A DNA stretch of 64,000 nt, taken from positions 1 through 64,000 of the IMG/VR virus record IMGVR_UViG_3300033571_014589. One strand, written 5' to 3'. This DNA comes from a virus. The notes under the pieces are model-generated. The model had not been told where the DNA came from. It saw only the letters and a program-made list of their open reading frames with translations, and did not search any database. Each line of letters begins with the position of its first letter. Position 1 is the first letter of the stretch. Below, piece after piece: positions 25,087 to 33,589 of the stretch. Made by a program: the position numbers and the translations under genes.

Positions 25087-25851
25087 TTATTTGTACCATT
25101 TATTTGAATTTATTAAATTATATTTTTTTACTATTTTCATATATTCATTACTTATATCGGCATAGGATTGGTTATAAACAGTAACAAAATTTACGTTTAA
25201 AGGTAAAAGTTTACCATTATGACTAATGTGTAGAAATTTATATTGTTGAATACAGTTAAAATATCCGCATCGTAAAAAATCATTAGTATTAATTTTAAAA
25301 ATTTTATATTTTTTACAAAAAGACTGGACAGCATAATCTTCAATTGTTCTATAATTTCTATCTTTGAATTTGTCCATAATTTCAATCAAAGTTTCTTTTT
25401 TCCAAATCGATGGGTTCACATTATATATATAATCTTTTTCATTTGTTTCCCTAACTAATTTAATATTATCAGAATAGTTAATAATATCTTTATCTATAAT
25501 GTTATCGGTATATTTCAAATCGATTCTATCAAAATTTTTATCTATCATAAACTCTAATATTTGCTCTAAAAATTCTAAATTTACATCTAACAATATATCT
25601 ATATCGTGAGAAAATAAAAAATAGTCAAACTTATAAAGTTTTAAACATTCTAAAAGTCTTTCAGCATATGGTAAACCATCATCGTAAAAAATTATTTCAT
25701 CGTAAAATTTATATATGTCATTTAAATTTTGATTGTTATTATTAATGAATAAAACTTTATTGACAAAATCTTTTTCTTTAATAAAATCTGTTTGTATTTT
25801 TAATATATCATGGTATGATGAATGTGTGTAAATAATGATAGGTACTTTCAT
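25087..25851 (-). CDS. Glycosyltransferase-like, paralogue of the gene at 23356
   Basis: 254 residues. VPIIIYTHSSYHDILKIQTD, FYDDGLPYAERLLECL, FLFSHDIDILLDVNLEF (DID at the presumed metal site) and YNVNPSIWKKETLIEIMDKF parallel the 269 aa protein at 23356. The ATG overlaps the stop of the DUF563-like gene by 4 bases. Confidence 0.6.
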   Translation of the reverse strand: MKVPIIIYTHSSYHDILKIQTDFIKEKDFVNKVLFINNNNQNLNDIYKFYDEIIFYDDGLPYAERLLECLKLYKFDYFLFSHDIDILLDVNLEFLEQILEFMIDKNFDRIDLKYTDNIIDKDIINYSDNIKLVRETNEKDYIYNVNPSIWKKETLIEIMDKFKDRNYRTIEDYAVQSFCKKYKIFKINTNDFLRCGYFNCIQQYKFLHISHNGKLLPLNVNFVTVYNQSYADISNEYMKIVKKYNLINSNKWYK

Positions 25852-27062
25852 AAGGGTTTAATTTTTTTTTCAAATTTTTTTATGTTTAAAATCCAAGGGG
25901 AATTTAAACCATTGTCTAATTTTTTACAATGTTTAGCATTTTCCGTTTTAACTTCAAATTTAGATTCTTTATTCCATCCTGATACAAAATCACTGGAATA
26001 TATTATTTTTAATTGATTATTGTTAATTTCAATAATTTCACCGATAACATCCCCGCATTTTACTCTCATATTAGATTTAAATTTAGTTTTTTCGTAGTGT
26101 TTGGTTTCTTCAAAGAAAGTTGTGATAACATTACTAAAACAGTATGTAAATCTTTTATTTATTTTTAAAAATTCTGGAGAATTAATAGAAATTAAATTAG
26201 TTTCTTTTTTACTAAAAAGAACATTACATAATCCTCCACCAATTGCACCTATAACATTTTCGGCTTTTGAAAACATAAGTATTTTTTCTTTAGTTGTTAA
26301 AAGTTCTGTAAATACTTCAGTATACCCTTTATTTTCTAAAAAGGAAACTAATTCGTCCTCATTTATTAGCTTTCTTCTATCAGTATAATTAGTACCTATA
26401 TTTAAATAGTTACCATGTTTATGGCTCCTTCTAGAAACATATATGTTTTTAGGTCTATCAATATTATCATCAACAACACTTTCTACTATTCTACTATAAA
26501 AATGATATATTTCTTTTCTTGGGGGTAAATTAGAATCAATACCATGTGTGTAAGAATCAGAGATATATATTTCAGAGTATTGAGTGTTTGGTTTAATTAA
26601 AACAATATCTTCTTTTGTTATTCCTAATATTTCTAAAAATTCACAAACAAAAGGATAAAAATGATTTTTATCCTTATTTGGATAATTCATTAATAACTTC
26701 AGGTTAGGTATGTTATTTTTTAATTGAAAAAATGAAATTAAATATGGTAGTGTATCATAAATGAAATGGAAGTAATTATCAGTATTATATACAAAAAAAA
26801 ATACAGGATTTGTATATACTTCATCCTGTTTAATAATTTCCGTATTTATTTTGAAATAATCATTTATTTTTTGTAAAGACATTATTTTTTCGTTTATGGG
26901 ATTAATGTGACCATTACTCTCCGAATAGAATCTAATATTTGGATAAAATAAATTATATCCAGCGGATGTCAAATTTTCAAATCTAAAGATTGAAATCTCT
27001 CTATTATTTTCATCCTTTTCAAAAATAGTTTTATATTTAGTAAACGTATCGTATTTTTTCAT
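25848..27062 (-). CDS. GT61/DUF563-like glycosyltransferase
   Basis: 404 residues. Key parts: YFHFIYDTLPYLISFF (the NxxHFxxDxLP-type motif), KNIYVSRRSHKHG (R-R basic loop after the strand), INEDELVSFLENKGYTEV, and the C-terminal ENVIGAIGGGLCNVLFSKKE, which is the GxxGGGLxNxLF signature of DUF563/GT61. The last 70 residues form an SH3-like barrel (MRVKCGDVIGEIIEINNNQL), an unusual extra part. Coupled by 4 base overlaps to both neighbours. Confidence 0.75.
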   Translation of the reverse strand: MKKYDTFTKYKTIFEKDENNREISIFRFENLTSAGYNLFYPNIRFYSESNGHINPINEKIMSLQKINDYFKINTEIIKQDEVYTNPVFFFVYNTDNYFHFIYDTLPYLISFFQLKNNIPNLKLLMNYPNKDKNHFYPFVCEFLEILGITKEDIVLIKPNTQYSEIYISDSYTHGIDSNLPPRKEIYHFYSRIVESVVDDNIDRPKNIYVSRRSHKHGNYLNIGTNYTDRRKLINEDELVSFLENKGYTEVFTELLTTKEKILMFSKAENVIGAIGGGLCNVLFSKKETNLISINSPEFLKINKRFTYCFSNVITTFFEETKHYEKTKFKSNMRVKCGDVIGEIIEINNNQLKIIYSSDFVSGWNKESKFEVKTENAKHCKKLDNGLNSPWILNIKKFEKKIKPL

Positions 27063-27799
27063 AAATTTAATTTATTTTTTTCAAAAAAAGATTCGTATGG
27101 ATAGCAATTAACATCTTCAATTATTTGTTCCATATAGTTATCAAATATACCTCTATAATTACTATTATTATCTAATACATATTTTTGATTATATATAAAA
27201 TCTCTATTAAATAATGAATATTTTCCAATACCTGATTTAATATGGTCATGTCTTAAATCTGAAATTATATTAGTTATTCCTTCCAAATATAAATCATTAA
27301 TTTTATATCCTTTTTTTAAACATCTAAATATAATATCACCATCTTCTTCACCAAAACCTAAAAGTCTTTCATCAAAATAACCGATTGAATCTAAAAAACT
27401 TTTGGATATTAAAAAATGAGAAAATGAATTATTAATTCTTGTTATACCTGAAAAATTAACATTTTCAATGTAGTTTGAAATTTTCAAAAAAAAGTCATTA
27501 GAGTTAATATCTAAATCATCATTTAACATTAGTATATTATTTTCATTTGAATGGACTGCGATTGTATTCCACATTTTTGACAACCCTCTTGTTTCTGTGA
27601 AAAAAATAGGATAAATATTAAGATTGGTCATACATAAATTAAGTATTTTTAATCTATACTCTTCAGAAAAATTACCTGATTCTTCACCGTTTATACATAG
27701 AAATATCCTATTACTATTAAATTTTCTAATTTTTCTTACTAAATTTTCTAAAAGACTAAACCTTTTAGAAAAAGTTGTTATACCTATAGCATATTTCAT
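27059..27799 (-). CDS. Glycosyltransferase family 2-like
   Basis: 246 residues. YAIGITTFSKRFSLLENLVR is the first GT2 strand and helix, NRIFLCINGEESG the second; NILMLNDDLDINSNDF carries the DDLD metal site, and DERLLGFGEEDGDIIFRCLK matches the acceptor ED motif, with the ED acting as base. Good single-domain GT2. Its ATG shares one base with the stop of the gene at 27799. Confidence 0.75.
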   Translation of the reverse strand: MKYAIGITTFSKRFSLLENLVRKIRKFNSNRIFLCINGEESGNFSEEYRLKILNLCMTNLNIYPIFFTETRGLSKMWNTIAVHSNENNILMLNDDLDINSNDFFLKISNYIENVNFSGITRINNSFSHFLISKSFLDSIGYFDERLLGFGEEDGDIIFRCLKKGYKINDLYLEGITNIISDLRHDHIKSGIGKYSLFNRDFIYNQKYVLDNNSNYRGIFDNYMEQIIEDVNCYPYESFFEKNKLNL

Positions 27800-28623
27800 T
27801 ATAAATACTCCTCCCCAAATGTTACAAGATTTTTATTGTAGTGTTTTTTAATAAACTCAACATAACCCTTTTTTTCCGCTAAAGAATCAAAAAATGACAA
27901 ATCTATATTAATACCATTAATTAAGCTGTCATTCATTTTTTGAGGACTGAAATTTAGATTATTTACAACACTATCATATCTTTGATTTATTGTTTGTATA
28001 CTATGATTATAATTTACCAATTCATAGTGTTTATACCATAATTGTTTTAAAGCGTAAAATTTACGATTACAAGATTGTAAATGTATTATACCAATATCCT
28101 TGGTTTGTAGTTTTGGTAAATTTACGGTTGGGGTTCGCGGAGTGTGGTATTTCCAAGCTGAAATATCCATATTTGAAATTTTTGACGTAGGTAAAACAAA
28201 AGAACGATAATTATTTGTATATGCGTTATCGGTTCTATAATACTCTAAAGAGTTTACACAATTATACCAATAAAGCCAAACATCTGAAGACTGAAATAAG
28301 TTTAAATACATATTAAAGTCTTTGATAAAATTACTTGTCATCAATTCATCAGAGTCTAATGATACTATATAATCAACCTTATGTTTTTTTGATATATCTA
28401 TCATTCTTTGTCTTTGGAACCCTTCATTAAATTTATTTAATTTATCATTAATTATTATTATTTTTTCATTATCTAAATGATTCTTAATTACTTGAATTGT
28501 GGAATCCGTTGAATTATCATCATAAAATATGAAAAGGTCTATCGGGTAATTCTTCCAAATGGGTAAAACATTATCTAATAATATTTCTTCATTTTTTACC
28601 ATACAATTTATTGCGGTTTTCAT
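27799..28623 (-). CDS. Glycosyltransferase family 2/92-like
   Basis: 274 residues. AINCMVKNEEILLDNVLPIW with FIFYDDNSTDSTIQVIKNHL and DYIVSLDSDELMTSNFI (DSDE metal site) is the classical GT2 layout for the NEE-type subgroup. KLQTKDIGIIHLQSCNRKFY near the C-terminus contributes the HL segment common in this subgroup. Overlaps the next gene by one base and is separated from the previous one by three. Confidence 0.76.
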   Translation of the reverse strand: MKTAINCMVKNEEILLDNVLPIWKNYPIDLFIFYDDNSTDSTIQVIKNHLDNEKIIIINDKLNKFNEGFQRQRMIDISKKHKVDYIVSLDSDELMTSNFIKDFNMYLNLFQSSDVWLYWYNCVNSLEYYRTDNAYTNNYRSFVLPTSKISNMDISAWKYHTPRTPTVNLPKLQTKDIGIIHLQSCNRKFYALKQLWYKHYELVNYNHSIQTINQRYDSVVNNLNFSPQKMNDSLINGINIDLSFFDSLAEKKGYVEFIKKHYNKNLVTFGEEYL

Positions 28624-28626
28624 TTT

Positions 28627-29292
28627 TTATTCTATATTAAAATTTATTTTTTTCCTTTCATTGTAAAGGCTCATATCATAATTAACATTTTGATAATTTA
28701 TTTTGTGTATTTCATCATGGTTATCAAAACCCCAATCAGGATGTTCATGTTTTATAATAGTCATTGGAAAATACGTTTGTTTCCTTAAAATGTCACCAAC
28801 CACCATAAACTCATTATCACACCAAGTTGATTTATATTCAGGATAATATATATATCCGAATCTTTGATAATATTTTTTACCTAAAATACACAATGTATTT
28901 AATTCATTACCTTTAAACCCATCATTAAAAAATAAAATACCATCAGTATCAGGATAAGTTTTTTTCATTAAAGAATTAATTACTTTATCAAATCCCTTCA
29001 CTTGTGGTATCATGTCATCGGAAGCCAATAAAATTATATCCCATTCTTCATTAACATCAATATCCCTATTAATTGCATCAACTTTAGACGTACTTGTACC
29101 AACTGTAATTTTGGTGTTCTTAAAAGACCTTAAATAAGACAATGTTTCACTATTATTCATTGTTACATCATCTTCATCTATTGTTATTGAAAATTCAGTA
29201 TTATCTTCAATAATAAAATCTTGATACTTTTTAAAAGTAGATAAAAATTTTTCTTTCCTTCCTCTTGTTGGAAACTTAATTAGTAATTTCAT
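28627..29292 (-). CDS. Glycosyltransferase GT-A-like
   Basis: 221 residues. LLIKFPTRGRKEKFLSTFKK is the N-terminal P-x-R-x-R-type strand used by GT2-like phage enzymes; EWDIILLASDDMIPQVKGFD gives the SDDM metal site; TWCDNEFMVVGDILRK and IKHEHPDWGFDNHDEIHKIN supply the acceptor acids and His. Its start overlaps the end of the fusion gene at 29276 by 17 bases. Confidence 0.72.
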   Translation of the reverse strand: MKLLIKFPTRGRKEKFLSTFKKYQDFIIEDNTEFSITIDEDDVTMNNSETLSYLRSFKNTKITVGTSTSKVDAINRDIDVNEEWDIILLASDDMIPQVKGFDKVINSLMKKTYPDTDGILFFNDGFKGNELNTLCILGKKYYQRFGYIYYPEYKSTWCDNEFMVVGDILRKQTYFPMTIIKHEHPDWGFDNHDEIHKINYQNVNYDMSLYNERKKINFNIE

Positions 29293-30916
29293 TTATTACT
29301 GATAAATAATTATTTATGATTTTATCGGTTACATCAACTGAATAAAATTTATTAATGTCTTCGGGTGAATCAACTAAAGTTTTATTTAAAATATTCCCAA
29401 CATTATCAACATCGTAAATCCAAGATTTTTTTCCACACATCCAACTTTCAATTGTTGTTCTACCTAACAATATTCCCGCAGTTTCTTTTGCTTCGGAGAT
29501 ATAATTTTCAGTGTTCCAAGTAGGTGGAAATAATTTAACATGTGAATTACTTTTTAATTTATCAAGATAATTAGATTTGTTTTCACCAACTAACCAAAGT
29601 TCCATAGCATTTTCACGAGAATAATTAACCAAATCCATTATTGTTTGTTCTCTTAAATAATCTATTGTACCAACAAAAAGAATGTAATTTTTGCTTGGTT
29701 TACCCATTGGTTTAAATCTAGTTTCATCAACAGGATTGTATATTACTTCAACATTTTCTGGTTCTATATTATATGATGAACAAATAAATTCTTTAATTTC
29801 GGGTCTAATTGCTATATATTTTCTAATTGTTTCGTGTACTACGGGTTTCTCCAAATCAATAACTTCAGAATGAATTGTTGCAATTTTATCTTCTTTAGGA
29901 TATAATTGTAGAATCAAATTTGTAACAGGTTCGTGTTGAACATGTATAATATCAAAATTTGGTTCGGAAATTTTGTATAACATTCCCTCTTTGGATTGTT
30001 CGGTTCCGTTTGGTGTTTGCATAGTCCATTTACCATCACCTCTTTTATATCCAGGAGGTTCTTGGAAGGAAAATACTTTTATCCCTTTCTTTTTTACCAT
30101 ATCAGTTAATGGACCTCCAATTTCTGATAGAACATTTACATTATGACCCAATTTAACCAAATTTTTCGCCAGTTCGTATATATAAACTTCTGAACCTGTA
30201 AAGGTTTTAAAGTTTAAACAAGATAACAATATGTTTAATTTATCTTCTTTGGTTTTTTTAATTTTAATAGGTAAGTTTTCTTTATTCTTTTCTGAAAACG
30301 AAATTCTATTTTTATCCCATTCTTCATTAACCATTCCTATTGATTTATGTGTAATTCTAACATCGTATATAACACCAATTTTAACATCCGCCAAATAGTT
30401 TCTAAAACAAAAATCAACATCATAAAAATGAAACCCATTAACTTCTAAATTAAAAGTTTCTTTAATTCTTGTCTTACTTAATGCGATAAAAAGACCGTCA
30501 ACCAAAACGGTTTGTTGGATATCTTTACCTAAACTATTTGAATATTTTGATTCCCACTTTTTTCCTTCATGTTCGTGGTTAACAATTCCGAACATTTTTC
30601 TTCTGTCTTCCCACCACATTCCTGATTTTGGGAGATATGTTGAACCTGCAACACCCAAAATTCCATAATCACTTTTTTTGAAATGGTCCAATATTTTATT
30701 ACCCCAACCATTTTTCTCAAAATAAATATCATCGTGACATAACACGACAATATCATTTTCAGATTCATTTAAAATTTGGTTATAAACTTCAGTTAGAGAA
30801 TACTCTCCATTATTAACCTTTTCAATAATCTGAACTTTTGGATGTCCACAAGATTTTTTTAAATATTCTTGTAGAAGTGGATTATGAAATCTTGTACTAT
30901 ATCCTATTGTAATCAT
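29276..30916 (-). CDS. Two-domain glycosyltransferase (GT2-like plus GT4-like)
   Basis: 546 residues. Residues 1-215 are GT2-like: ITIGYSTRFHNPLLQEYLKK, NDIVVLCHDDIYFEKNGWG (HDD metal site), FHFYDVDFCFRNYLADVKIG (D-x-D-FCFR acceptor motif). Residues 225-546 are GT-B: LNILLSCLNFKTFTGSEVYI, a Gly-rich acceptor loop, EVIYNPVDETRFKPM, NYILFVGTIDYLREQTIMDL, and AKETAGILLGRTTIESWMCG with the donor Glu. A fused pair may add two sugars in order. ATG shares one base with the dUTPase stop. Confidence 0.8.
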   Translation of the reverse strand: MITIGYSTRFHNPLLQEYLKKSCGHPKVQIIEKVNNGEYSLTEVYNQILNESENDIVVLCHDDIYFEKNGWGNKILDHFKKSDYGILGVAGSTYLPKSGMWWEDRRKMFGIVNHEHEGKKWESKYSNSLGKDIQQTVLVDGLFIALSKTRIKETFNLEVNGFHFYDVDFCFRNYLADVKIGVIYDVRITHKSIGMVNEEWDKNRISFSEKNKENLPIKIKKTKEDKLNILLSCLNFKTFTGSEVYIYELAKNLVKLGHNVNVLSEIGGPLTDMVKKKGIKVFSFQEPPGYKRGDGKWTMQTPNGTEQSKEGMLYKISEPNFDIIHVQHEPVTNLILQLYPKEDKIATIHSEVIDLEKPVVHETIRKYIAIRPEIKEFICSSYNIEPENVEVIYNPVDETRFKPMGKPSKNYILFVGTIDYLREQTIMDLVNYSRENAMELWLVGENKSNYLDKLKSNSHVKLFPPTWNTENYISEAKETAGILLGRTTIESWMCGKKSWIYDVDNVGNILNKTLVDSPEDINKFYSVDVTDKIINNYLSVINEITN

Positions 30917-31512
30917 TATATTCCTGTTGAACCGAAACCTTTATCTTTTCTATCTCTTTCTTCAATTTCCACAACTTCATGTAGATTAACCATTTTTCCA
31001 TTATAAACAGGACAAAGAACCCCTTGTGCAATTTTCATACCTTTTTTAATGGTATATGGTTTATTGTTTGTGTTAAACACAATAACCATAATCTCACCTG
31101 TATAACCCTCATCAACGGTTCCCGGTGTATTTAAAACCGTTAATCCTTCCTTCAATGCCAGACCACTTTTTGGTCTTACTTGCATTTCACTTCCTTTTGG
31201 AAGTTCAAATTTCAATCCTGTTTTAACTAACGCTCTCCCAAATTCAGGTATGATAACTTCCTCGATTGAATGAAAGTCAAACCCTGAATCTGTTTCATAA
31301 TTATATTTCGGAGTAACAGCATCAGGATGAATTTTAATATATTTTAATTCATGTTTATATCTGAAAAGTTCATCCGTTTGTTTATTCAAAAGTTCCTCAT
31401 CAATACCCATTTGTTTCATCATTTCTTTCATTGATGAAAAATCAATATCATCAGTTTTTAAGTTTTTTAACTGTTTACTCATTTTCATTATATTTTTTAT
31501 ATCATTGAACAT
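30916..31512 (-). CDS. dut: dUTP diphosphatase
   Basis: Hydrolyses dUTP to dUMP and pyrophosphate, keeping uracil out of phage DNA and supplying dUMP for thymidylate. All five motifs are present from residue 55 on: KYNYETDSGFDFHSIEEVII (motif 1), QVRPKSGLAL (motif 2), LNTPGTVDEGYTGEIMVIV (motif 3), KKGMKIAQGVL (motif 4) and RDRKDKGFGSTG (motif 5). An extra 54 residue helical N-terminus (MKMSKQLKNLKTDDIDFSSM) is not part of the usual trimeric dUTPase. The start overlaps the end of the exonuclease gene by 11 bases. Confidence 0.92.
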   Translation of the reverse strand: MFNDIKNIMKMSKQLKNLKTDDIDFSSMKEMMKQMGIDEELLNKQTDELFRYKHELKYIKIHPDAVTPKYNYETDSGFDFHSIEEVIIPEFGRALVKTGLKFELPKGSEMQVRPKSGLALKEGLTVLNTPGTVDEGYTGEIMVIVFNTNNKPYTIKKGMKIAQGVLCPVYNGKMVNLHEVVEIEERDRKDKGFGSTGI

Positions 31513-32212
31513 ATTCTAAAGTATCAAATTTGTTTATTAAATCTACCAAAACCCTAACATCTTGTTGACAGTATTCAGATATCTTATCCAAAATTCCCGC
31601 TTCCCAATAAGAAGAATGTACAATATTACCTGTTACTTCTCCTCCTTTTGAACTTTCACATCCCATTGCAACAGATATAAGTTCAAGTTGTGCGATAGAA
31701 AATTGGTTAATACCATTCCAAAATTCTTTTGTATCCAAAGCTTTAACCTCCCAAGGTTTTGTTTCAGAAGTTGGTAATATTCTTGCTGGTTGAAATCCGT
31801 TGATTACCATTCTTTTAAATAACATTGGAATGTCAAATCCTTTAATATTGTGTCCACACAATACGAAATCTAATTTTTGTATCTTATTTAGAAGTTTGAT
31901 AACATTTCTCAACAATTCCTTTTCATCGTCCATTGCATATGTTTGAGTTTGCATTTCACCTTTTTGATTAATAAAAGCAAAACTAGCCACAACAATTTTT
32001 GCAAATTCAGGAATCAATCCTGACCTTGAGATATAAACCTCTTCGGGTGTTTTTGACGAATCTTCAGGAAATCTTTTATGAAACCAATCTTGGTATTTCA
32101 TAAAAACATTATACATTTCTGGTTTATTTTTTTCAAGTTCAGATAATGTTGGAAATTCTCCAACGGTTTCTAAATCAAAAAATAGGAGTTTGGTTTTTGG
32201 ATATGGTAGCAT
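31502..32212 (-). CDS. DnaQ-like 3'-5' exonuclease (PolB-associated type)
   Basis: 236 residues. KLLFFDLETVGEFPTL holds ExoI (D13, E15), LCGHNIKGFDIPMLF is ExoII (HN-x-x-x-FD) and EYCQQDVRVLVDLI is ExoIII (YxxxD). The family (DNA_pol_B_exo2-like) digests 3' ends of DNA or RNA and is often stand-alone in phages. It may proofread or process ends along with the polymerase at 39606, which keeps its own ExoI and ExoII. It shares one base with the glycosyltransferase stop and 11 bases with dut. Confidence 0.82.
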   Translation of the reverse strand: MLPYPKTKLLFFDLETVGEFPTLSELEKNKPEMYNVFMKYQDWFHKRFPEDSSKTPEEVYISRSGLIPEFAKIVVASFAFINQKGEMQTQTYAMDDEKELLRNVIKLLNKIQKLDFVLCGHNIKGFDIPMLFKRMVINGFQPARILPTSETKPWEVKALDTKEFWNGINQFSIAQLELISVAMGCESSKGGEVTGNIVHSSYWEAGILDKISEYCQQDVRVLVDLINKFDTLEYVQ

Positions 32213-33342
32213 TATTTTAGTGTTTTATATAATTCAGCTCTATGTTTTGTTACAATATTTAAATCGTATTTGTCTTTTACAGTTTCGTATAATCTTTGAC
32301 CTAAGTCGTATGCCATATTTGGGTTTTGAATAAGTTTCTTCATTGCCTTTGCCCAATCAGAATGATTCCTTTTCTCATCAACCAAAATAGCATTACCATT
32401 AATAAAATTACCATTTTCTAAGCAATGTTTCAAGTCCAAAGTATAAGGACCCAAATTCGATGCAATAATTGCCTTTTTATAAAACCCCGCTTCAATCACT
32501 TTCAGTTGTGATTTTACTCTGTTAAAAATGTGGTTTACAATAGGAGCCAATGAAACATCAAACTTTGCATAGTTTTTAGCATATCCATTAATTGGTTCGG
32601 TCCATACCCTATTATAGAATTCTTCACCGTTCCAAGATTCCTGTCTATACTTCAATAAATAATTTTTATATTCAGGTGAAGTGAATTCATAATTTTTGGT
32701 AAAAATTTCTTCGTATCTCGCCCAAACCGTTTCTTCGGGTCTAATAGGTCTTTGTTTTTCTTCACCTGTTTGTGCATTAATTTCAGTCATTGTTCCTCTA
32801 ACATCAAAACCACATAAGAAAAATTGCGACTTATTTCTTAAATCATTACCAAGTACATCTGTACATCCTTTTAAAAGGTTTAAGTCATGCAAATGTGATG
32901 AACCACCAAGCCAACCAAATCTCATTTTATCAGATGGTTCGGTTTTTGCATTAAATTGTGGTTCTTTCGGGTTAATTGCGTTAGGTAATACAAAAACATT
33001 TTTATTGTATTTTTTAATTTCATCAGCAAAAATCGGTGTTGTGGTTGTTACATATTTTGCAACTTTAAGATTTGCGATAATTTTTTCGTGGATTTTATGT
33101 TGAACAACCAAATGGTGAACAGGGTGTTCTTTGGTTGGCAACCAATAATCATCCAAATCCATAACCGTTATAATTCCTAAACTATTTAAAATCTGAATCA
33201 TTGTATTTGATTTTTCATAATCAGGATTCAAACTTCTATGGAAGCAGACCATATCATATTTTGTCCAAAATGATATGTCATCCATATTTGGATTATAATC
33301 AATATCTACATGGAAATCATCAGGATATTGATTTTGTAGCAT
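32212..33342 (-). CDS. Glycosyltransferase GT-B-like, N-terminus cut off by an in-frame stop
   Basis: 376 residues from the ATG at 33342. VCFHRSLNPDYEKSNTMIQI, GIITVMDLDDYWLPTKEHPV, RFGWLGGSSHLHDLNLLKG and NRVKSQLKVIEAGFYKKAII are typical of GT4-like enzymes in T4-like phages. The first Rossmann strand is missing here but is encoded upstream in the same frame: codons 33459-33376 read MTQKNDSPLNGRQKIRILVL and then ASDRTGVG, after which TAA (33373-33375) stops, and GKFRSLDPHI leads into the ATG used here. The whole would be a normal 415 codon GT. So the gene is either inactivated, read through, or re-started at 33342. Confidence 0.7.
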   Translation of the reverse strand: MLQNQYPDDFHVDIDYNPNMDDISFWTKYDMVCFHRSLNPDYEKSNTMIQILNSLGIITVMDLDDYWLPTKEHPVHHLVVQHKIHEKIIANLKVAKYVTTTTPIFADEIKKYNKNVFVLPNAINPKEPQFNAKTEPSDKMRFGWLGGSSHLHDLNLLKGCTDVLGNDLRNKSQFFLCGFDVRGTMTEINAQTGEEKQRPIRPEETVWARYEEIFTKNYEFTSPEYKNYLLKYRQESWNGEEFYNRVWTEPINGYAKNYAKFDVSLAPIVNHIFNRVKSQLKVIEAGFYKKAIIASNLGPYTLDLKHCLENGNFINGNAILVDEKRNHSDWAKAMKKLIQNPNMAYDLGQRLYETVKDKYDLNIVTKHRAELYKTLK

Positions 33343-33459
33343 TATGTGGGGGTCTAAAGAACGAAATTTTCCTTAACCTACCCCTGTACGGTCAGATGCG
33401 AGAACAAGTATTCGAATCTTTTGACGACCATTCAGGGGCGAATCATTTTTTTGTGTCAT
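33343..33459 (-). pseudogene. 5' part of the glycosyltransferase, ended by an in-frame TAA
   Basis: In frame with the gene at 32212. From ATG 33459 it encodes 28 residues ending ILVLASDRTGVG, the first strand and glycine loop of a GT-B fold, then TAA at 33373-33375, then GKFRSLDPHI up to the ATG at 33342. Its base composition is less AT-rich than its surroundings. The minus-strand leader before ATG 33459 is A/T-rich (TTTAATAAAAATG). Confidence 0.65.
33381..33438. other. Imperfect hairpin in the GC-rich glycosyltransferase leader segment
   Basis: CCCCTG (33381-33386) pairs with CAGGGG (33433-33438), GGTC (33390-33393) with GACC (33426-33429), and AGAT (33394-33397) with ATCT (33416-33419), separated by small internal loops. 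It lies just 5' of the in-frame stop on the transcript side. Could be coding-only coincidence. Confidence 0.35.
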
Positions 33460-33564
33460 TTTTATTAAAAAAATATAATTTATGAAATTTGATTTTAAAT
33501 CAAATTACCGTAAAAATATAATATCTAAGATTATTTAAGTCAATCTGTTTTTTCTATTATTAAT

Positions 33565-33589
33565 ATATTTATCTAAAATGAAAGAACTA
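33565..33589 (+). repeat. 25 bp direct repeat, copy 1 (element plus start of the LRR gene)
   Basis: Contains the TATTTATC element, a 4 base spacer, the ATG and codons for MKEL. A second copy with one mismatch lies at 34047-34071. Confidence 0.8.
33566..33573 (+). promoter_or_regulatory. TATTTATC element 4 bases before the ATG at 33578
   Basis: Member of the TATTTAT set, on the sense strand of the LRR gene. Confidence 0.5.

Noticed and set aside
33343-33480. Possible tRNA or tmRNA in the GC-rich stretch with TTCGAATC
   Set aside because: No 7 bp acceptor stem, no D-arm and no 5 bp T-stem around TTCGAATC on either strand; the stretch reads as glycosyltransferase coding sequence.
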